Below, in pieces: positions 11,714 to 23,129 of a DNA stretch of 64,000 nt. The position numbers and the translations under genes were made by a program. Position 1 is the first letter of the stretch, and each line of letters opens with the position of its first letter. Below the pieces are notes generated by a model. That model saw only the letters and a program-made list of their open reading frames with translations. It was not told the origin of the DNA and made no database searches. Source of the DNA: Euphorbia lathyris (lineage: Eukaryota > Streptophyta > Magnoliopsida > Malpighiales > Euphorbiaceae). The stretch spans positions 1,493,001 to 1,557,000 of the forward strand of contig NC_088913.1 in NCBI RefSeq assembly GCF_963576675.1, in the 5' to 3' direction.

Positions 11714-11722
11714 TTAGGGTTT
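11714..11722 (+). promoter_or_regulatory. Telo-box upstream of mTERF copy B
   Basis: TTAGGGTTT about 140 bp before the ATG, after a CT-rich tract and the motif aaaacgacatagtttta at about 11679. The arrangement is conserved in mTERF copies A, C and D, so it is probably part of the core promoter or 5' UTR. Confidence 0.6.
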
Positions 11723-11861
11723 TGCTTTCTTCCTCGTAGTTTCTGAATTGGTGAACTTCATCACCTGGAATTGGAATTAGAATTGCATTTGGGTCGAGGC
11801 TTGTCTCCAATCTCGAGCAAAGGTCAGGTTTTCTTTCACAATCTTCAGTTTAAGGTTTATC

Positions 11862-13028
11862 ATGTTTCAATTTCTCTGCAAAACGCTTCTCCATTCTAGA
11901 AATGGTTCCACTGTCGCACCTCATAACTCATCAATGGTGGTTTCATTTTCACTTAGATACTTATCATGTGATTCTGATAATCCACACTCTTTTACTCTTT
12001 CTTACCTCACAAAAACATGTGGATTATCTCCTAAATCTGCTCATTCAGCTTCTAAAACTCTCCAATTTGAATCCTCTGAGCAGCCTGATTCGGTCATATC
12101 CTCCTTTGAAAAGTTTGGATTCTCAAAAATTCAAATCTCTGAAATGATCAGAAAGTTTCCAAAAATGCTATGTTGCGATCCTGAGAAGACCATTTCCCCC
12201 AAACTTGAGTTCTTTCGCTCTAGAGGAGCTTCAACCCCTGACCTTGTTACAATCTTCACTACCTACCCTTGGATCTTCAAGATAAGCTTAGAAAATAGGT
12301 TGATTGGTAGTTTTAATCTTTTGATTGACCTATTGCAATCCGAATATAAAGCCATTGAATTGATTAAACGAAATGCTCGTGTTCTAACTAATAATCTTGA
12401 AGTTGTTCTAATACCTAATATAAACACTTTGAGAGAAAATGGAGTACCTGCATCAAGTATTTTGCTGTTAATTCATGCTAATTGGGTAAGTATTGCAACA
12501 AATCCAGTCAAATTTAGAAAGATTGTTGAGGAAGTCAAGGAAATGGGATTTAATCCTTTGAAGTCACAGTTTGTTTTAGCTATCAGAACATTGACAGGAT
12601 TGAGCAAATCGAAGAGGGATGAGAAGGTTGCGATTTATAAGAGGTGGGGTTGGTCCGATGAAGATATAGTTACAGCCTTCAAGAGGTACCCATCAATTCT
12701 CTCAATCTCGGAGGATAAGCTAATGGCCATGGTGGATTTTTATGTCAATAAATTGGGGTTACACTATTCAGTCATTGTGAGTTGTCCTCCACTACTCGGA
12801 TATAGCTTGAGGAAGAGGCTCATTCCAAGAGGTGCAGTTATTGAATTTCTGTTATCCAAGGGGCTGGTCAAATTGAATTCAAGCATAACTAGTTTGTTCA
12901 CATGTTCAGAGAGGCATTTCTTGGAAAAATATGTGAAATGCCATGAGGAAGCTCCTCGTTTAATTCAGCTGTATAACCGCAAGTTAAATCTTTCTCATAC
13001 AAGAAAATCTGGAGAAGATGAAGAATGA
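11862..13028 (+). CDS. mTERF family protein, copy B (intact, 388 aa)
   Basis: This is a plant mTERF-family protein; such proteins bind organellar nucleic acid and affect transcription, RNA processing or translation in mitochondria or plastids. Residues 1-37 are rich in Arg, Ser and hydrophobics and lack acidic residues (M-F-Q-F-L-C-K-T-L-L-H-S-R), fitting an organelle targeting peptide. From about residue 80 there are seven or eight tandem repeats of 30-35 residues with the Pro-X-Leu/Ile pattern: F-P-K-M-L (99-103), Y-P-W-I-F (135-139), Y-P-S-I-L (276-280), C-P-P-L-L (308-312). There is no intron and the length is normal for this clade. The start is chosen because copies C and D share it. It belongs to the tandem-expanded type of mTERF found in several dicots; which organelle and target cannot be told. 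Confidence 0.92.
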   Translation: MFQFLCKTLLHSRNGSTVAPHNSSMVVSFSLRYLSCDSDNPHSFTLSYLTKTCGLSPKSAHSASKTLQFESSEQPDSVISSFEKFGFSKIQISEMIRKFPKMLCCDPEKTISPKLEFFRSRGASTPDLVTIFTTYPWIFKISLENRLIGSFNLLIDLLQSEYKAIELIKRNARVLTNNLEVVLIPNINTLRENGVPASSILLLIHANWVSIATNPVKFRKIVEEVKEMGFNPLKSQFVLAIRTLTGLSKSKRDEKVAIYKRWGWSDEDIVTAFKRYPSILSISEDKLMAMVDFYVNKLGLHYSVIVSCPPLLGYSLRKRLIPRGAVIEFLLSKGLVKLNSSITSLFTCSERHFLEKYVKCHEEAPRLIQLYNRKLNLSHTRKSGEDEE

Positions 13029-13400
13029 CAAGGTGATGCTTGAAATGGCCATGGGAATCCTAGTTAATGCACCTTTGAGGGTCCTTGGATATTCAAATCT
13101 TTGCAATTGAAACTCTTGGATGCATCGCTTTCAATTCTTCTAATTCAATTTCTAAATCCTCAAATTACTGGGTCAGTGTCTTCAATCCAAACGAATCAGG
13201 TGCCAGAAGTAGCCCGGATAACAGTTTGAAGTTGCAAATGAAGGTTCCGGCTCCTGAAGTGCAAGGAGAGGCAGAGCAAAGAGCATTTGCGTCGGTGTTA
13301 GGCGAGAATAGGAATTGAAGTTGGGTCAACATTGTAATGGAAGATGCAGAGACTGAGAAAATGGCTTCCTGAGGTTTTAAACTATCCTCTCAATATTTTT
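13029..13400 (+). other. Conserved mTERF 3' flank, copy B
   Basis: Homologous to the flanks after copies A, C, D and E, but lacking the first 200 or so bases present in A and C (the joint is just after gacaaggtgatg). An open frame on + (13085-13318) is not conserved in the other copies, so I do not call it a gene. Confidence 0.5.
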
Positions 13401-14075
13401 ATTTATTTTGATTATTAGATAGTTGATATGCATTTAAGTCATGATGATCCTTCCTTGCTATGAACATAAGTAGATGTGCATTTAAATCATGATGGTGGTT
13501 GTTATTTCCTGATTCCTGGGATATTAGCATGTTTCAAACTTCATTCAGTTATGTGATAAATTACTTACTGCAGTCAAGGAAATAATATGATATACTTGTT
13601 GTTGGATTATAGTTTTATCTGAAACATAGCATGTTTCAAACTATCTTAAAAAATATATAGTTTTGACACAACATGCAATCACGTGGTTAAAAACTTACAA
13701 ATGGGGTATGAGGTTCATGTTGTTAGCAAATACATTCCAAAATGCTAATGGCGTCAGAAGTAGCTTCCATTGTTCAAGAAATTTCCTGCCTAAGCGCTCA
13801 AAATCAAGAATCCGTTCCTCTGGACGATTTTTTTTGGTCCCCTGGACGTTTTTTTGACAGCCTAGGTCGCCTGATCAGCGTTTAGACTGCCTAGGCAGTG
13901 CATAGGCGGTGATCGGAACAAAAAATATTATTATTATTCACTTTTGAACATTGTTGCATGGTTGATTAAGACGGGTTGTTAGAATACTAGCTTAACATGT
14001 TATCCATATTGTCTTTATTGCCTTCCAATGAGAATGTCCTGTATTACCACCAGAAATTACATATTATTTTGGCTT
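13401..14075. other. Spacer, decayed flank
   Basis: Contains further pieces shared with the other units (for example around 13430-13560 and 13670-13750) and a short gcctaggcagt-type repeat near 13860-13910. No gene. Confidence 0.4.
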
Positions 14076-14456
14076 AATATATATCCAGTCGCTTTAACTA
14101 TTTGCATTTAAACGCCTAATGACCTTCTAAACTTTCAAACAACTTTTCATTTCCTCAATATTGCTGGAATTGTCGTGGCTAAGCTCTTATTTCCTCATGG
14201 CTTCCACGTGGCGGTACTAGGCAATTTATATGCCATACACAGTTTAAGCAAGTTGAGATGGGGAAAATGTTAGTTTAAGGAAGTTGAGGTAGCAGAAGAA
14301 AGGTGTTTTTAAGCAAAAGAAAGGTGTTTTTAAGCAAGTTGAGGTGACGGTCATTTTACACACATTGAAGTAGAAAAAATTTCTTTTTTAAAGTTTGAAA
14401 GATCATTAGGCGTTTGAGTGCAAGTTGCAGAGGTGTTGGGTAGATATTAAGCTGGC
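14076..14456. mobile_element. TIR element, superfamily not determined
   Basis: The left arm ggcttaatatatatccag with aaacgcctaatgacctt is matched by the complement of the right arm (aaagatcattaggcgttt, agatattaagctggc). The inverted repeat arms are about 70 bp. I could not find a clear target-site duplication. A related fragment lies near 58540-58700. Non-coding. Confidence 0.55.
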
Positions 14457-14776
14457 TAGTTTTTGGTAATATATTTCTATTCGATTATAGTATGGTATGT
14501 GCAGAATTATATTTAGTGTACTTTTCTTAATTAGAATGGAATAGGTAAATAATTATAATTTTAGGTGTGAGCTGAAACCCGATCTTTCATTTTTTTTGGT
14601 GCATTAAGCTCTTGATCTTTTATTTGGACACATTAAGCCCTTGATCTTGTAGCTAATCATTTATCGGAAGGTGATGATTGCTTCTTGAATTTGATTGGAA
14701 ATTAGATGAGTTTGGCAGTTGCTTCTCCTTGAAGATCGCTGCTGTGAATTTGCTTTGAATTTGAATTTGAATTTTT

Positions 14777-14808
14777 CGCTCTAGAGGAGCTTCAACCCCT
14801 GACCTTAA
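14777..14808 (+). repeat. 32-bp mTERF microfragment
   Basis: The bases tcgctctagaggagcttcaa and the next 12 match the codons for R-S-R-G-A-S-T-P-D-L of the mTERF gene (about 12215-12246). The match stops abruptly and continues into antisense UGT sequence. It is a chimeric junction and not a gene. Confidence 0.7.
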
Positions 14809-14809
14809 T

Positions 14810-15046
14810 AACATCCCATCCCAAGTGTTTGGAAGTGATGAAGTCGAAATTTTCGCATCCTTCTGGCAATCCAGACGTTAATGACTCAAATATTGATATC
14901 GGAACCTGAATTTTGGGTGCTCAGGATTTGCCTGGGATAAGAGGTTCATTTAGAGGAGCAGTGGGAATGGTGATTTTGAAGCAAAAAGCTTGGCTGTGTT
15001 TGGAATGGAAAGAAAAGTGTAGGTAACTTTTGAGATTCACTTCCTT
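14810..15046 (-). pseudogene. UGT 5' fragment in unit B
   Basis: On the minus strand this covers the UGT start region (the match begins near 15046, but the ATG is lost: the + strand has cacttcctttg where other copies have cacttcccatgg) through the part that in copy D encodes S-G-L-P-E-G-C-E. There are many small indels. No other UGT part remains in unit B. Confidence 0.65.
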
Positions 15047-15254
15047 TGATTTAACCAAAAAGGAAGAAGATGAAGTTGCAGTTTACAGTAGAAGAAGAAG
15101 ATAGGAGAAATCAATTTGTAATGAAGAAAACATATGACTTTATGTTTAAGATGTTATCCATATTTCGTTTAGTAATGTATAGTGATGTAACTGTTTCAAC
15201 TTGCTTAAAAGATCATTACTAACCCATTATTTTCATGTGGCGGAGTCGTACATT

Positions 15255-15640
15255 ATCGGGGTGTTTGTTAGTAGGGATATAGGAGGTGGGATAGGGATAA
15301 AAAACACGAGATAAGTTATCCCGTGTTTGTTTGGGAGATAGGAGGGTGAGACAGATGAGAGATAAACTTCTTATCCCTCAAATCATATACCTAAGATGAG
15401 GTAGTATAAGGAGGTGGGATAAACTCCTGCGATTTTAATAGGATGAAAAAATCCATTTTATCCCTCAAATTAATGTTATGCAGTTTAAATAAGGTTAAAA
15501 TAGTAAAATGTATTATTTTATCCCTATCCTTATTCCACGTACCAAACATTGAATAACAATTCTCGACTATCATATTTATCCTTATCTCTATCCAAACCTT
15601 TATCCTTATCCCTATCCCAATAGAATACCAAACGTCTCGT
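15255..15640. mobile_element. MITE, copy 1 (pair with 49715-50115)
   Basis: Ends ggggtgtttgttag and the near-complement ccaaacgtctc. The inside is rich in gggata on the left and tatccc on the right, making a long imperfect inverted repeat. It is very similar to 49715-50115. Both lie downstream of an mTERF unit, so they may be one insertion carried by the duplication. The target-site duplication is unclear. Confidence 0.6.
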
Positions 15641-16496
15641 ATAAGTGCCACTAAGAGTTTAAGCAAATTGAGGTGGTGGTGGTTATGTTATTTTAAGCAA
15701 ATTAAAGCGGTGGAAAAGTAATTTTAAGCAAGTTGAGGTGCGGGAAAAATCATTTCAAATAAGTTGAAGTGATGGAAAAGTCATTTAAAATGTTTAGTTA
15801 GGTTCTGTTCTTTATCGCTGAAAAAAACTGAATTGAACTGAACTGAACTGAATACTACTGAATTGAACTGAACTGAATGCTACTGAATACTGAACTGCAC
15901 TTAACTGAATGCTATTGAACTTAACTGAATGCTACCGAACTTAACAATAATGATGATATTAGGCTTTAAAATAATTTTAATGATAATATTGGACATTAAT
16001 AAACTTATAATAATAATAATGGTTCTAATAAATTTAATAATATCAATAATAAATAAATATATTATTAAAGATAAAACTAAATTGAATATTAAATAAAAGC
16101 TCGAGTTGATAAAATTTTGGCTCGATAAAAACCTTCTAGAGAATGTTTTTTACATGTTTTTAGTCTCTCAGTTATATGTGAATTGTATATTAATTAAGTG
16201 AATGTGTAATATTTTATGACAAGTGTGCTCTATAAAATATGAAAGTAACAAAAAATTATAGTAGAATGAATTTGGTCATTCCCCATTAGATCTAGGCTTA
16301 TTAAATCTAAGTCTGACGATGTTTTGAATCTCCACCTTAGAATTCTAATAAACCCAAATCTAACGGTGAATTGTCAAATTCTACATGGTCATTAAGGTGC
16401 ATGTGATCAAGATTGGTGTTATTTATGGGTGTTACTTTTGACTATGTGACACCAATAAGTAACAAAGGTGTGTTACCTCCATTAGAGGTGCTTTTA
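15641..16496. other. Spacer with actgaa-rich repeat
   Basis: At 15825-15945 there are degenerate repeats of actgaa, gaactg and actgaatgct, possibly the end of another small transposon. The rest is AT-rich with no gene. Confidence 0.45.
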
Positions 16497-16815
16497 GAGC
16501 ATATCCAAGAGACTCTCAATGTACTTTTTAAAAATAATATAAATAATTGACTTTTAGTGATTTAATAGTGGCTAAGATATAGCATCTCTATTAATATTCC
16601 GGATATTCACTCCTTATTTATTATTTTATAGTTAAAATTATTATTGTATTTACCCATAGTGTGGGAAGAAAGACTCCTCAATAATAAATTATTAATAAAA
16701 AATTAATTAAGGATACACTTTATAAATAGAAAGGATGGATAGACTTTTACTGATGTGATGAGATACTAAGAGACTGTTTGAGCTGATTTTTAACTTTAAC
16801 TCCTTAAATTTTACC
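16497..16815. mobile_element. Harbinger-type MITE, decayed
   Basis: Begins gagcatatccaagagactct after a TTA and matches, along about 300 bp, the complement of the element at 59211-59592 (shared blocks agtgatttaa, ctaagatata, caataataaattatta). The far end is lost. Confidence 0.55.
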
Positions 16816-16917
16816 TCGAGCGAAGAGAGAACTTCAACATCATTAATAGTTGGAAAACTTAATTGAAGCTTAGTTGGAAAACTTAATTGAAGCTTTGTAT
16901 GAAGAGCTTTAATTTTT

Positions 16918-17300
16918 TTTTAGGGTAAATAATTTATTAGTTCTCTATTTTTTACCTAACATATTGTTTAGTTCTCCTATTTTGAAAAACATATTATAAG
17001 GTTCTTATTTTTTATCACTGTTAACTTTTTGGTTCTTTTATCTATTTTCTTTAGACATTTAACCGTTATATTCGGTATAAATAGATAGACGGAAAATAAC
17101 AAAGTAAAATCGTCATTTTGTATTGTACTATAGCTGTCTTGAAAGCAAAGACAAATTCGGTCAAAAATTTAAAAAATAGATAAAATGGATAAAATGGTTA
17201 ATATTGACAAAAATTAGGGATCTTATAATGTGTTTTTCAAAATAGGGGGATTAAACAGTGTGTTACGTAAAAAGGTGGGACTACTAAATTATTTTCCTTT
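16918..17300. mobile_element. TIR element, probable MULE-type MITE
   Basis: Left arm gggtaaataatttattagt with catattgtttagttctcc; the right arm is its complement (aaacagtgtgttacgtaa, ctaaattattttcc). The arms are about 80 bp. The flanks are T-rich, so the TSD is uncertain. A half copy lies at 397-583. Confidence 0.6.
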
Positions 17301-17426
17301 TTTTACTAATGAATTATGTATATTTTTTGTTTATATCTGTGAAGATAAATAAAATTAGTCCAACCAACTGAATATTTTTTTTAAGTTATGCGCAATATAT
17401 TTACATTAAACAAAAAAAAAAAACCC

Positions 17427-17515
17427 TTAACTCATTCTACCCTAATGTGATTCGAACCCATAACCTCTATGGTCATAAATAAGCTCTCAACCAACAGGCT
17501 AAGAGCTTCACCACC
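17427..17515 (-). repeat. tRNA-like SINE fragment (tentative)
   Basis: On the minus strand: ctcttagcctgttggttgag (box A-like) and then gggttcgaatcac (box B-like, GGTTCGAATC), followed by a T-rich tail. The spacing is that of a tRNA-derived SINE head. The box A lacks a consensus A. It could also be a decayed tRNA-like sequence. Confidence 0.35.
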
Positions 17516-18069
17516 CGTTATAATCCCTACTTCATTTCACTGTTAATAAATACAGTAAAAATAAAATCTTCCATAATATAAGGTAATACAAGTTTCACGA
17601 AAAAATTGGCTTTATTATTATTATTATTATTTATAGGATAAGATACAAATTTAGTTTTATAATTATTGAGAAAGAGCATATTTAATTTCTACATACAACA
17701 TTGTAATTTTAAATCCAATATTTACCGGACGTATAATTTCAAGTCTCGTTATTAGAAAATGAGTTTTTTTTATGTACAATTTCATGTTATCACCACTCTC
17801 TATCATTTCGGTGTCTCGATAATAGTTGAAATTGCACATGTTAATGAAAAAACTCATCTTCTATAATGAGTTTTAAAATTACACCGTATTATAAATTTTA
17901 AGTTTAATACCATTATTTTATATGCGAGGACTAAAGATATTCTCCTTTTAGAGTATCTTTAATAGATGATATCTAACTGAGTGTTTGATGATGTGACAAT
18001 AGTTTTAGTAATTTTTAGTATCATCTATTGGAGTGCCGGTAATTGCTTGGAATTTTCAAGTAATATTGC
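17516..18069. other. AT-rich spacer
   Basis: No gene or clear repeat ends. It contains runs of att/tta and short open frames only. Confidence 0.4.
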
Positions 18070-18588
18070 TGTTAGACAAACAATTACGTCTGTCTTAAAA
18101 ATGTTAGATGTGATTAACCAAAAAACAAAACGAACACAGAAAAACATACAAACAATAAAACTAGAAATTAAAAGGAAAGAGTTAGACAAATCTGATGCCT
18201 GTATTAGCAGTTTTCTTAAGACGATGTCGTCGCTATTGACGATCGTCTCCCAGGATACAACAGATTATGCAAGTGAACTCAAACCGTGTGTAGCCTAGTT
18301 ATCACCGGAGTAGGAAAATAAGACATTATGAACAGTCTGATAGTAGAAAAAATTCCAGAGAATATTTTTTCTAACCGTATTTGAACCACTTTGTGAATTT
18401 TGACAATCCATTCTATATAAATAGAACTCGAAAGAATATGTCATTTCACGAACAAACACGACTGTACACGGATAGAAACGACTGTTTACATACGAACACG
18501 ACTGTTCACGAAGGACACGACTGTTCATGAAAAGAGGTATTTGTTAGTATATAAATTAATATATAATTTTATTCAAAATTTTCCAACA
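18070..18588 (-). mobile_element. LTR of a minus-strand retrotransposon (left, 3' LTR)
   Basis: Reading + it begins TGTTAGAC and ends TTCCAACA. On the minus strand it begins TGTTGGAA directly after atgtgggggat, a typical polypurine tract (18589-18600), so this is the 3' LTR of a minus-strand element whose body lies to the right. It has repeated acacgactgt motifs (18440-18530). A near-identical copy is at 43628-44160. No 5' LTR is seen on the right, so the element is truncated. Confidence 0.65.
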
Positions 18589-20385
18589 ATCCCCCACATG
18601 AATAAAATTAGAAACGAGACGATTACGAAATGGTGATAACTTTCTATAGAAGATATCTGCATAGGATAGGTAGCTAATGTGCTTTGAACCTTCCTTTGTG
18701 AAAGTATATGTACTTTACTGACTGACTAGTAGACGCGATGTCTTTGAACTATTCTACCGTTTGTGTAAACGATGATATACCTCACACAGATATCAACATA
18801 ACACAGTATAGGTTCTCATGGTTATGTTTGTTATGGTCATGAACATCGCCTGGTTCTGCGAGAGTTTAAAAGAACTAGGCCCCACACTAGTTTCCATCGA
18901 AGCGACCCCACTTCATTCTGACATAGGTGATTTATTTGCTCAGAATACTGAAGCACAATGTATCATTAAAAGCATATAGCTTAACCTTTTTCCGTTGGTG
19001 TCACTGTTTACATCTAGGAATGGACGAGGGTTTAACCCCTACAGTGAACACGCAAGGTTTATGCAATTAGGTTGTCCCTTTGAACCTAGATCTTGGGATC
19101 TCCAGTCAACTAGGTAGGGTTTTCCTTCACATAACGCCTCTTCTCTATGGGCTTTAGTCGCATTCCTTTCGAAGATTTTTCAATTTGATCTCGGTTTAGC
19201 CTCTAGGTTAGCGAATCCGCTGTGTTATACTTTGATTCTACAAAATCAACAAGGATGACACTCGTTAAGATCAATTGACTAACGGTGTTATCACACGGAA
19301 GCTTTTTTACCTGTAACTCATCATACAGAAGCTTTTTATACCGCATATTCACCGACTGATATGATATTTTTCTTCGATTCCATCATTGTGACGTACTTAT
19401 TTTAAGACAATTTGATTTCTACATTTTTAGTGACTTTCATAAATTAAATCTAGCCAACTAATGTACATCTACCAGTCTAACTTGGCTAAATAACATCAAT
19501 GCTCAGATTTTTCAATTTATGACATTTCACATTTCTAATGTAAATCCACCCTTACGCGCGAGAATATCAAATATGGAATTTTCGCATATCATCATCATTT
19601 CTAAAGAAAACATATTTTCTTTTATCACAAGTCTTAAAATTCATAGTATGAATTTTTCTAGACTTTCGTTGTGGCTTACACGATGCCACTGGTACAAATA
19701 GGACTAACCCCTCTGAAGTGACTGTGTTCTTAAAATCGGATCCATCTTCAATTAACGCACATGTACCAACACATGCCAAAAGGCAATTTATCTGTTTAAA
19801 CAAACAGAAACAAGACATAATTAACAACTTTCTCTTCCTGAAATTCCAAACAAACCAAGTTAAAATCAGAAAATTATAATATGTTTAAACAAACAGATAT
19901 ATAACAAATAATTAACAAAAAAAATATAAACTATATATATTAAGTTATTCTCCAATCTGTTCCAATATAATTTTCCAATTATGATCTGTTCGTCAAGATA
20001 ATCCATTAATGTATTTCTGTACGCATATATCTTTGGAAAAAATATATTCTGTTAGTCCAAATAGACAAACCAAACAGGAAATAATAACATAAATTATTAT
20101 TAAAACGATATTACTTAATTAACACTAAATTATGAAAAACCTGAATTCACGCATGGATTAATTTGACACTTTTCATGTATCATTCTGCTATGTAACGTGT
20201 GCATGAAAATTATCATCGGAATAAAATCACAGATTGATCACAAAAATAGCAACGAAAGTTGTAGGAACCAAAATAAAAAATAGTTCTATGCGAAAAACTC
20301 TAATAATTTAACTTTTTAACTTTATATGCACAGATACTATGTATAATATATATGAATATCACTTCAATTCAATCTCAGAAAAGTA
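18589..20385 (-). other. Non-coding remnant of the same minus-strand retrotransposon
   Basis: Starts with the polypurine tract (minus strand) next to the LTR at 18070-18588. It has no gag or pol motif on either strand, so it is probably the 3' non-coding internal part. The element type and right boundary are not determined; the last 500 bp are AT-rich and may be unrelated. Confidence 0.4.
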
Positions 20386-20940
20386 ATTGCTATCAGGGAC
20401 GGATCCAGGATTTGTAGACAGTGGGGGCAAACTATACATCTAGTGTAAAGAAAAATTGTTTGTTCAGTGACCGACTCTTTCTAGCTAAATATTTTTTTCA
20501 ATAACCGAAGTTCATGTTTAATCTGCTGCAGTGGAGAATAAAATAAAAAAAATAAGTTAAACATATAACTTAGTGATGCATATATAATTTAGTTAAACAT
20601 ATTATAAATTTATGGATTTGGTTAAGCTTAAACATATAATAAGTTTACGAACTTAGTTAAATATATAATAAGTTTACGAATTGTTAATGTTAAATTACTA
20701 AATTGCATTAAATATATACATCATCTCCCAAATTGTTAACGTTAATTTACTAAATTAATAAATTGCATTAAATATATGGTGTTCGCTATGGTTACTTCTT
20801 TTAAAAACAAAGTAGGATTACTTTGTTTCAATAACAAATAGTATTGCGACACGTGTCATTTTTAATTTAAAATAAAATAAATTATATTAAAAGTTGACAT
20901 ATTATTGCAGGTTACCACTAAATATGAAAAATTAAAGTTA
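20386..20940. other. Spacer with a possible transposon end
   Basis: Bases 20396-20430 (cagggacggatccaggattt, then gtggggg) look like the conserved terminus of a plant DNA transposon family. The other end is not found. The rest is AT-rich, with aaatatat and catataat repeats. Confidence 0.35.
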
Positions 20941-22228
20941 CACAAGATAGAATATAATTCTATCCACCAAACCACTTTACGGAAATTGACGCTACTTTAC
21001 GGAAAATCTATAAAAACTTTACAAATTTCCGTAAAATTTCTATAATTTTACGTAAATTAATTATTTTTTATTAAATTATTAATAAAAAAATAATTTTAAT
21101 TATATCCACCAACCACTTTACGAAAATTGACACTACTTTACGAAAATATATAAAACATTTACAAATTTCCGTAACATTTGTATAATTTTAAGTAAATTAA
21201 TTATTTTTGTTAAATTATTAATAAAAAAATAATTTTAATTCTATTCACCAAACGATTTTACGTAAATTGACACTACTTTACGGAAAATCTATAAAACCTT
21301 TAAAAATTTCCGTAATATTTGTACAATTTTATGTAAATTAATTATTTTTGGTAAATTATTAATAAAAAATAATTTAAATTCTATCCACCAAACCACTTTA
21401 CGTAAATTGACACTACTTTACGGAAAATCTATAAAACCTTTAAAAATTTCCGTAATATTTGTACAATTTTACGTAAATTAATTATTTTTGGTAAATTATT
21501 AATAAAAAATAATTTTACTTCTATCCACCAAACCACTTTACGGAAAATCTATAAGACCTTTAAAAATTTCCGTAACATTTGTATAATTTACATAAATTAA
21601 TTATTTTTTGTTAAATTATTAATAAAAAAATAATTTTAATTCTATCCACCAAACCACTTTACGTAAATTGACACTACTTTACGGAAAATTTATAAAACCT
21701 TTACAAATTTCCATAACATTTCTATAATTTTATGTAAATTATTAATAAAATATAATTTTAATTCTATCCACCAAACCACTTTACGTAAATTGACACTACT
21801 TTACGGAAAATCTATAAAATCTTTAAAATTTTCCGTAATATTTGTACAATTTTACGTAAATTAATTATTTTTGGTAAATTATTAATAAAAAATAATTTTA
21901 ATTCTATCCACCAAACCACTTTACGTAAATTGACACTACTTTATAGAAAATCTATAAAACCTTTACAAATTTCCATAACATTTCTATAATTTTGCGTAAA
22001 TTAATTATTTTTTGTTAAATTATTAATAAAAAATAATTTTAATTATATCCACCAAACCACTTTACGAAAATTGACAATACTTTACGGAAAATCTATAAAA
22101 CCTTTACAAATTTCCATAACATTTCTATAATTTTACGTAAATTAATTATTTTTTGTTAAATTATTAATAAAAAAATAATTTTAATTATATCCACCAAACC
22201 ACTTTACGAAAATTGACACTACTTTACC
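20941..22228. repeat. Tandem array of about 140-bp units, around 9-10 copies
   Basis: The motif ccaccaaaccactttac recurs at about 20964, 21106, 21245, 21385, 21525, 21646, 21768, 21908, 22049 and 22191. The spacing is 139-142 bp, with two shorter steps of 121-122 bp. Each unit holds tttacgtaaattgacactac, an aaatttccgtaa segment and attaattatttttt. The units are AT-rich and non-coding. Two shortened units sit next to each other. Confidence 0.9.
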
Positions 22229-22595
22229 TCGATATTGCAACACTAATGTCATTTCAATATTAAAATAAAAACATAACACGGGATTCCCTCTTGTTTCTAA
22301 GCGGTCGATGCCCCATCTATCCTCATTGGCAACCTCGACACTAATGGCATTGCCTCTGAGTGCCAATGCTGCAACATAACAACCTCTAGCAGCCAATTAT
22401 AGACATCATTCTAACTCCTCCCATTGGTTTATGATCGCAAGTCCTGCAAGCACATAAAAGAAAATCACAAGCAATACAAAACTGTGAAACACCATGTACA
22501 TAAAGATTTCTCAGACAATATGAGCTTTTGATAAGGTCTAATAGAGGAAACGAACAAACAGAATGTAAGAATCCAAAATACAAAACTGAAAGGAT
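22229..22595. other. Left flank of the nested retrotransposons
   Basis: Unique-looking sequence between the tandem array and the TSD GTATC (22596-22600). On the minus strand there is a tgcttgcag splice acceptor-like site near 22446, which may belong with the exon fragment at 41203-41385 across the insertion. The protein readings here (minus, 22181-22697) are not recognised. Confidence 0.35.
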
Positions 22596-22600
22596 GTATC

Positions 22601-23129
22601 TATCACACCCGATCCTAGACGACCTCAATCGGCATCGGGCGTGAAATAGAAAGATCAAATCAATACTTAGGAGTCTCCAATTTCTCCAAATATCCAAATA
22701 TCATATTTATTTATTTATTTTGGCCTTAAAATAATAAACTCGTATTCCTATACATTGGTCATTCAAGAACCTCAATATATTTACCAACTCCATTATATTA
22801 CAATAGAAATACTAAAGTTCTAATGGTAAGTCTAATAATAAGAAACAACTTCCAATCCTCATCTAATCGGTCGATAACCTTCTCTATACCTTGTACTTTC
22901 TCACCTAAAAACATTGTATCCATCCTCGAGTTTCTCCCCTTAAGTATCAATCAATAACCACATATATAGTCGAGACGTCTCTTAACATTGCATATCCCAT
23001 ATGGTCTTACCCAACACTTCGCTGCCATACCCAATAGATCTTCAGACTGTGTACACAGGCCATGTCCCTCACTGAACATGGTCTTCAAATATAAAACCAC
23101 CGATCCGGATAACTCTCGATGGATATAAA
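22601..23129 (-). repeat. Gypsy-like 3' LTR, first piece
   Basis: Begins tatcacacccgatcctagac (consensus TGTCACACCC, one base changed at the end) and matches 40508-40823 for its first 317 bp. It is cut at 23129 by the copia element, with TSD ATAAA at 23125-23129. Confidence 0.85.

Noticed and set aside
13085..13318. 77-codon + strand frame after mTERF copy B as a gene
   Set aside because: The frame is broken in the homologous flanks of the other copies and no family is recognised.
17981..18298. 105-codon open frame on +
   Set aside because: It lies inside an LTR, and the homologous LTR at 43628-44160 carries the same sequence with different frame ends. No known domain.
20941..22228. CRISPR-like array
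   Set aside because: Units of about 140 bp are repeated along their whole length with no unique spacers, and the DNA is plant nuclear.
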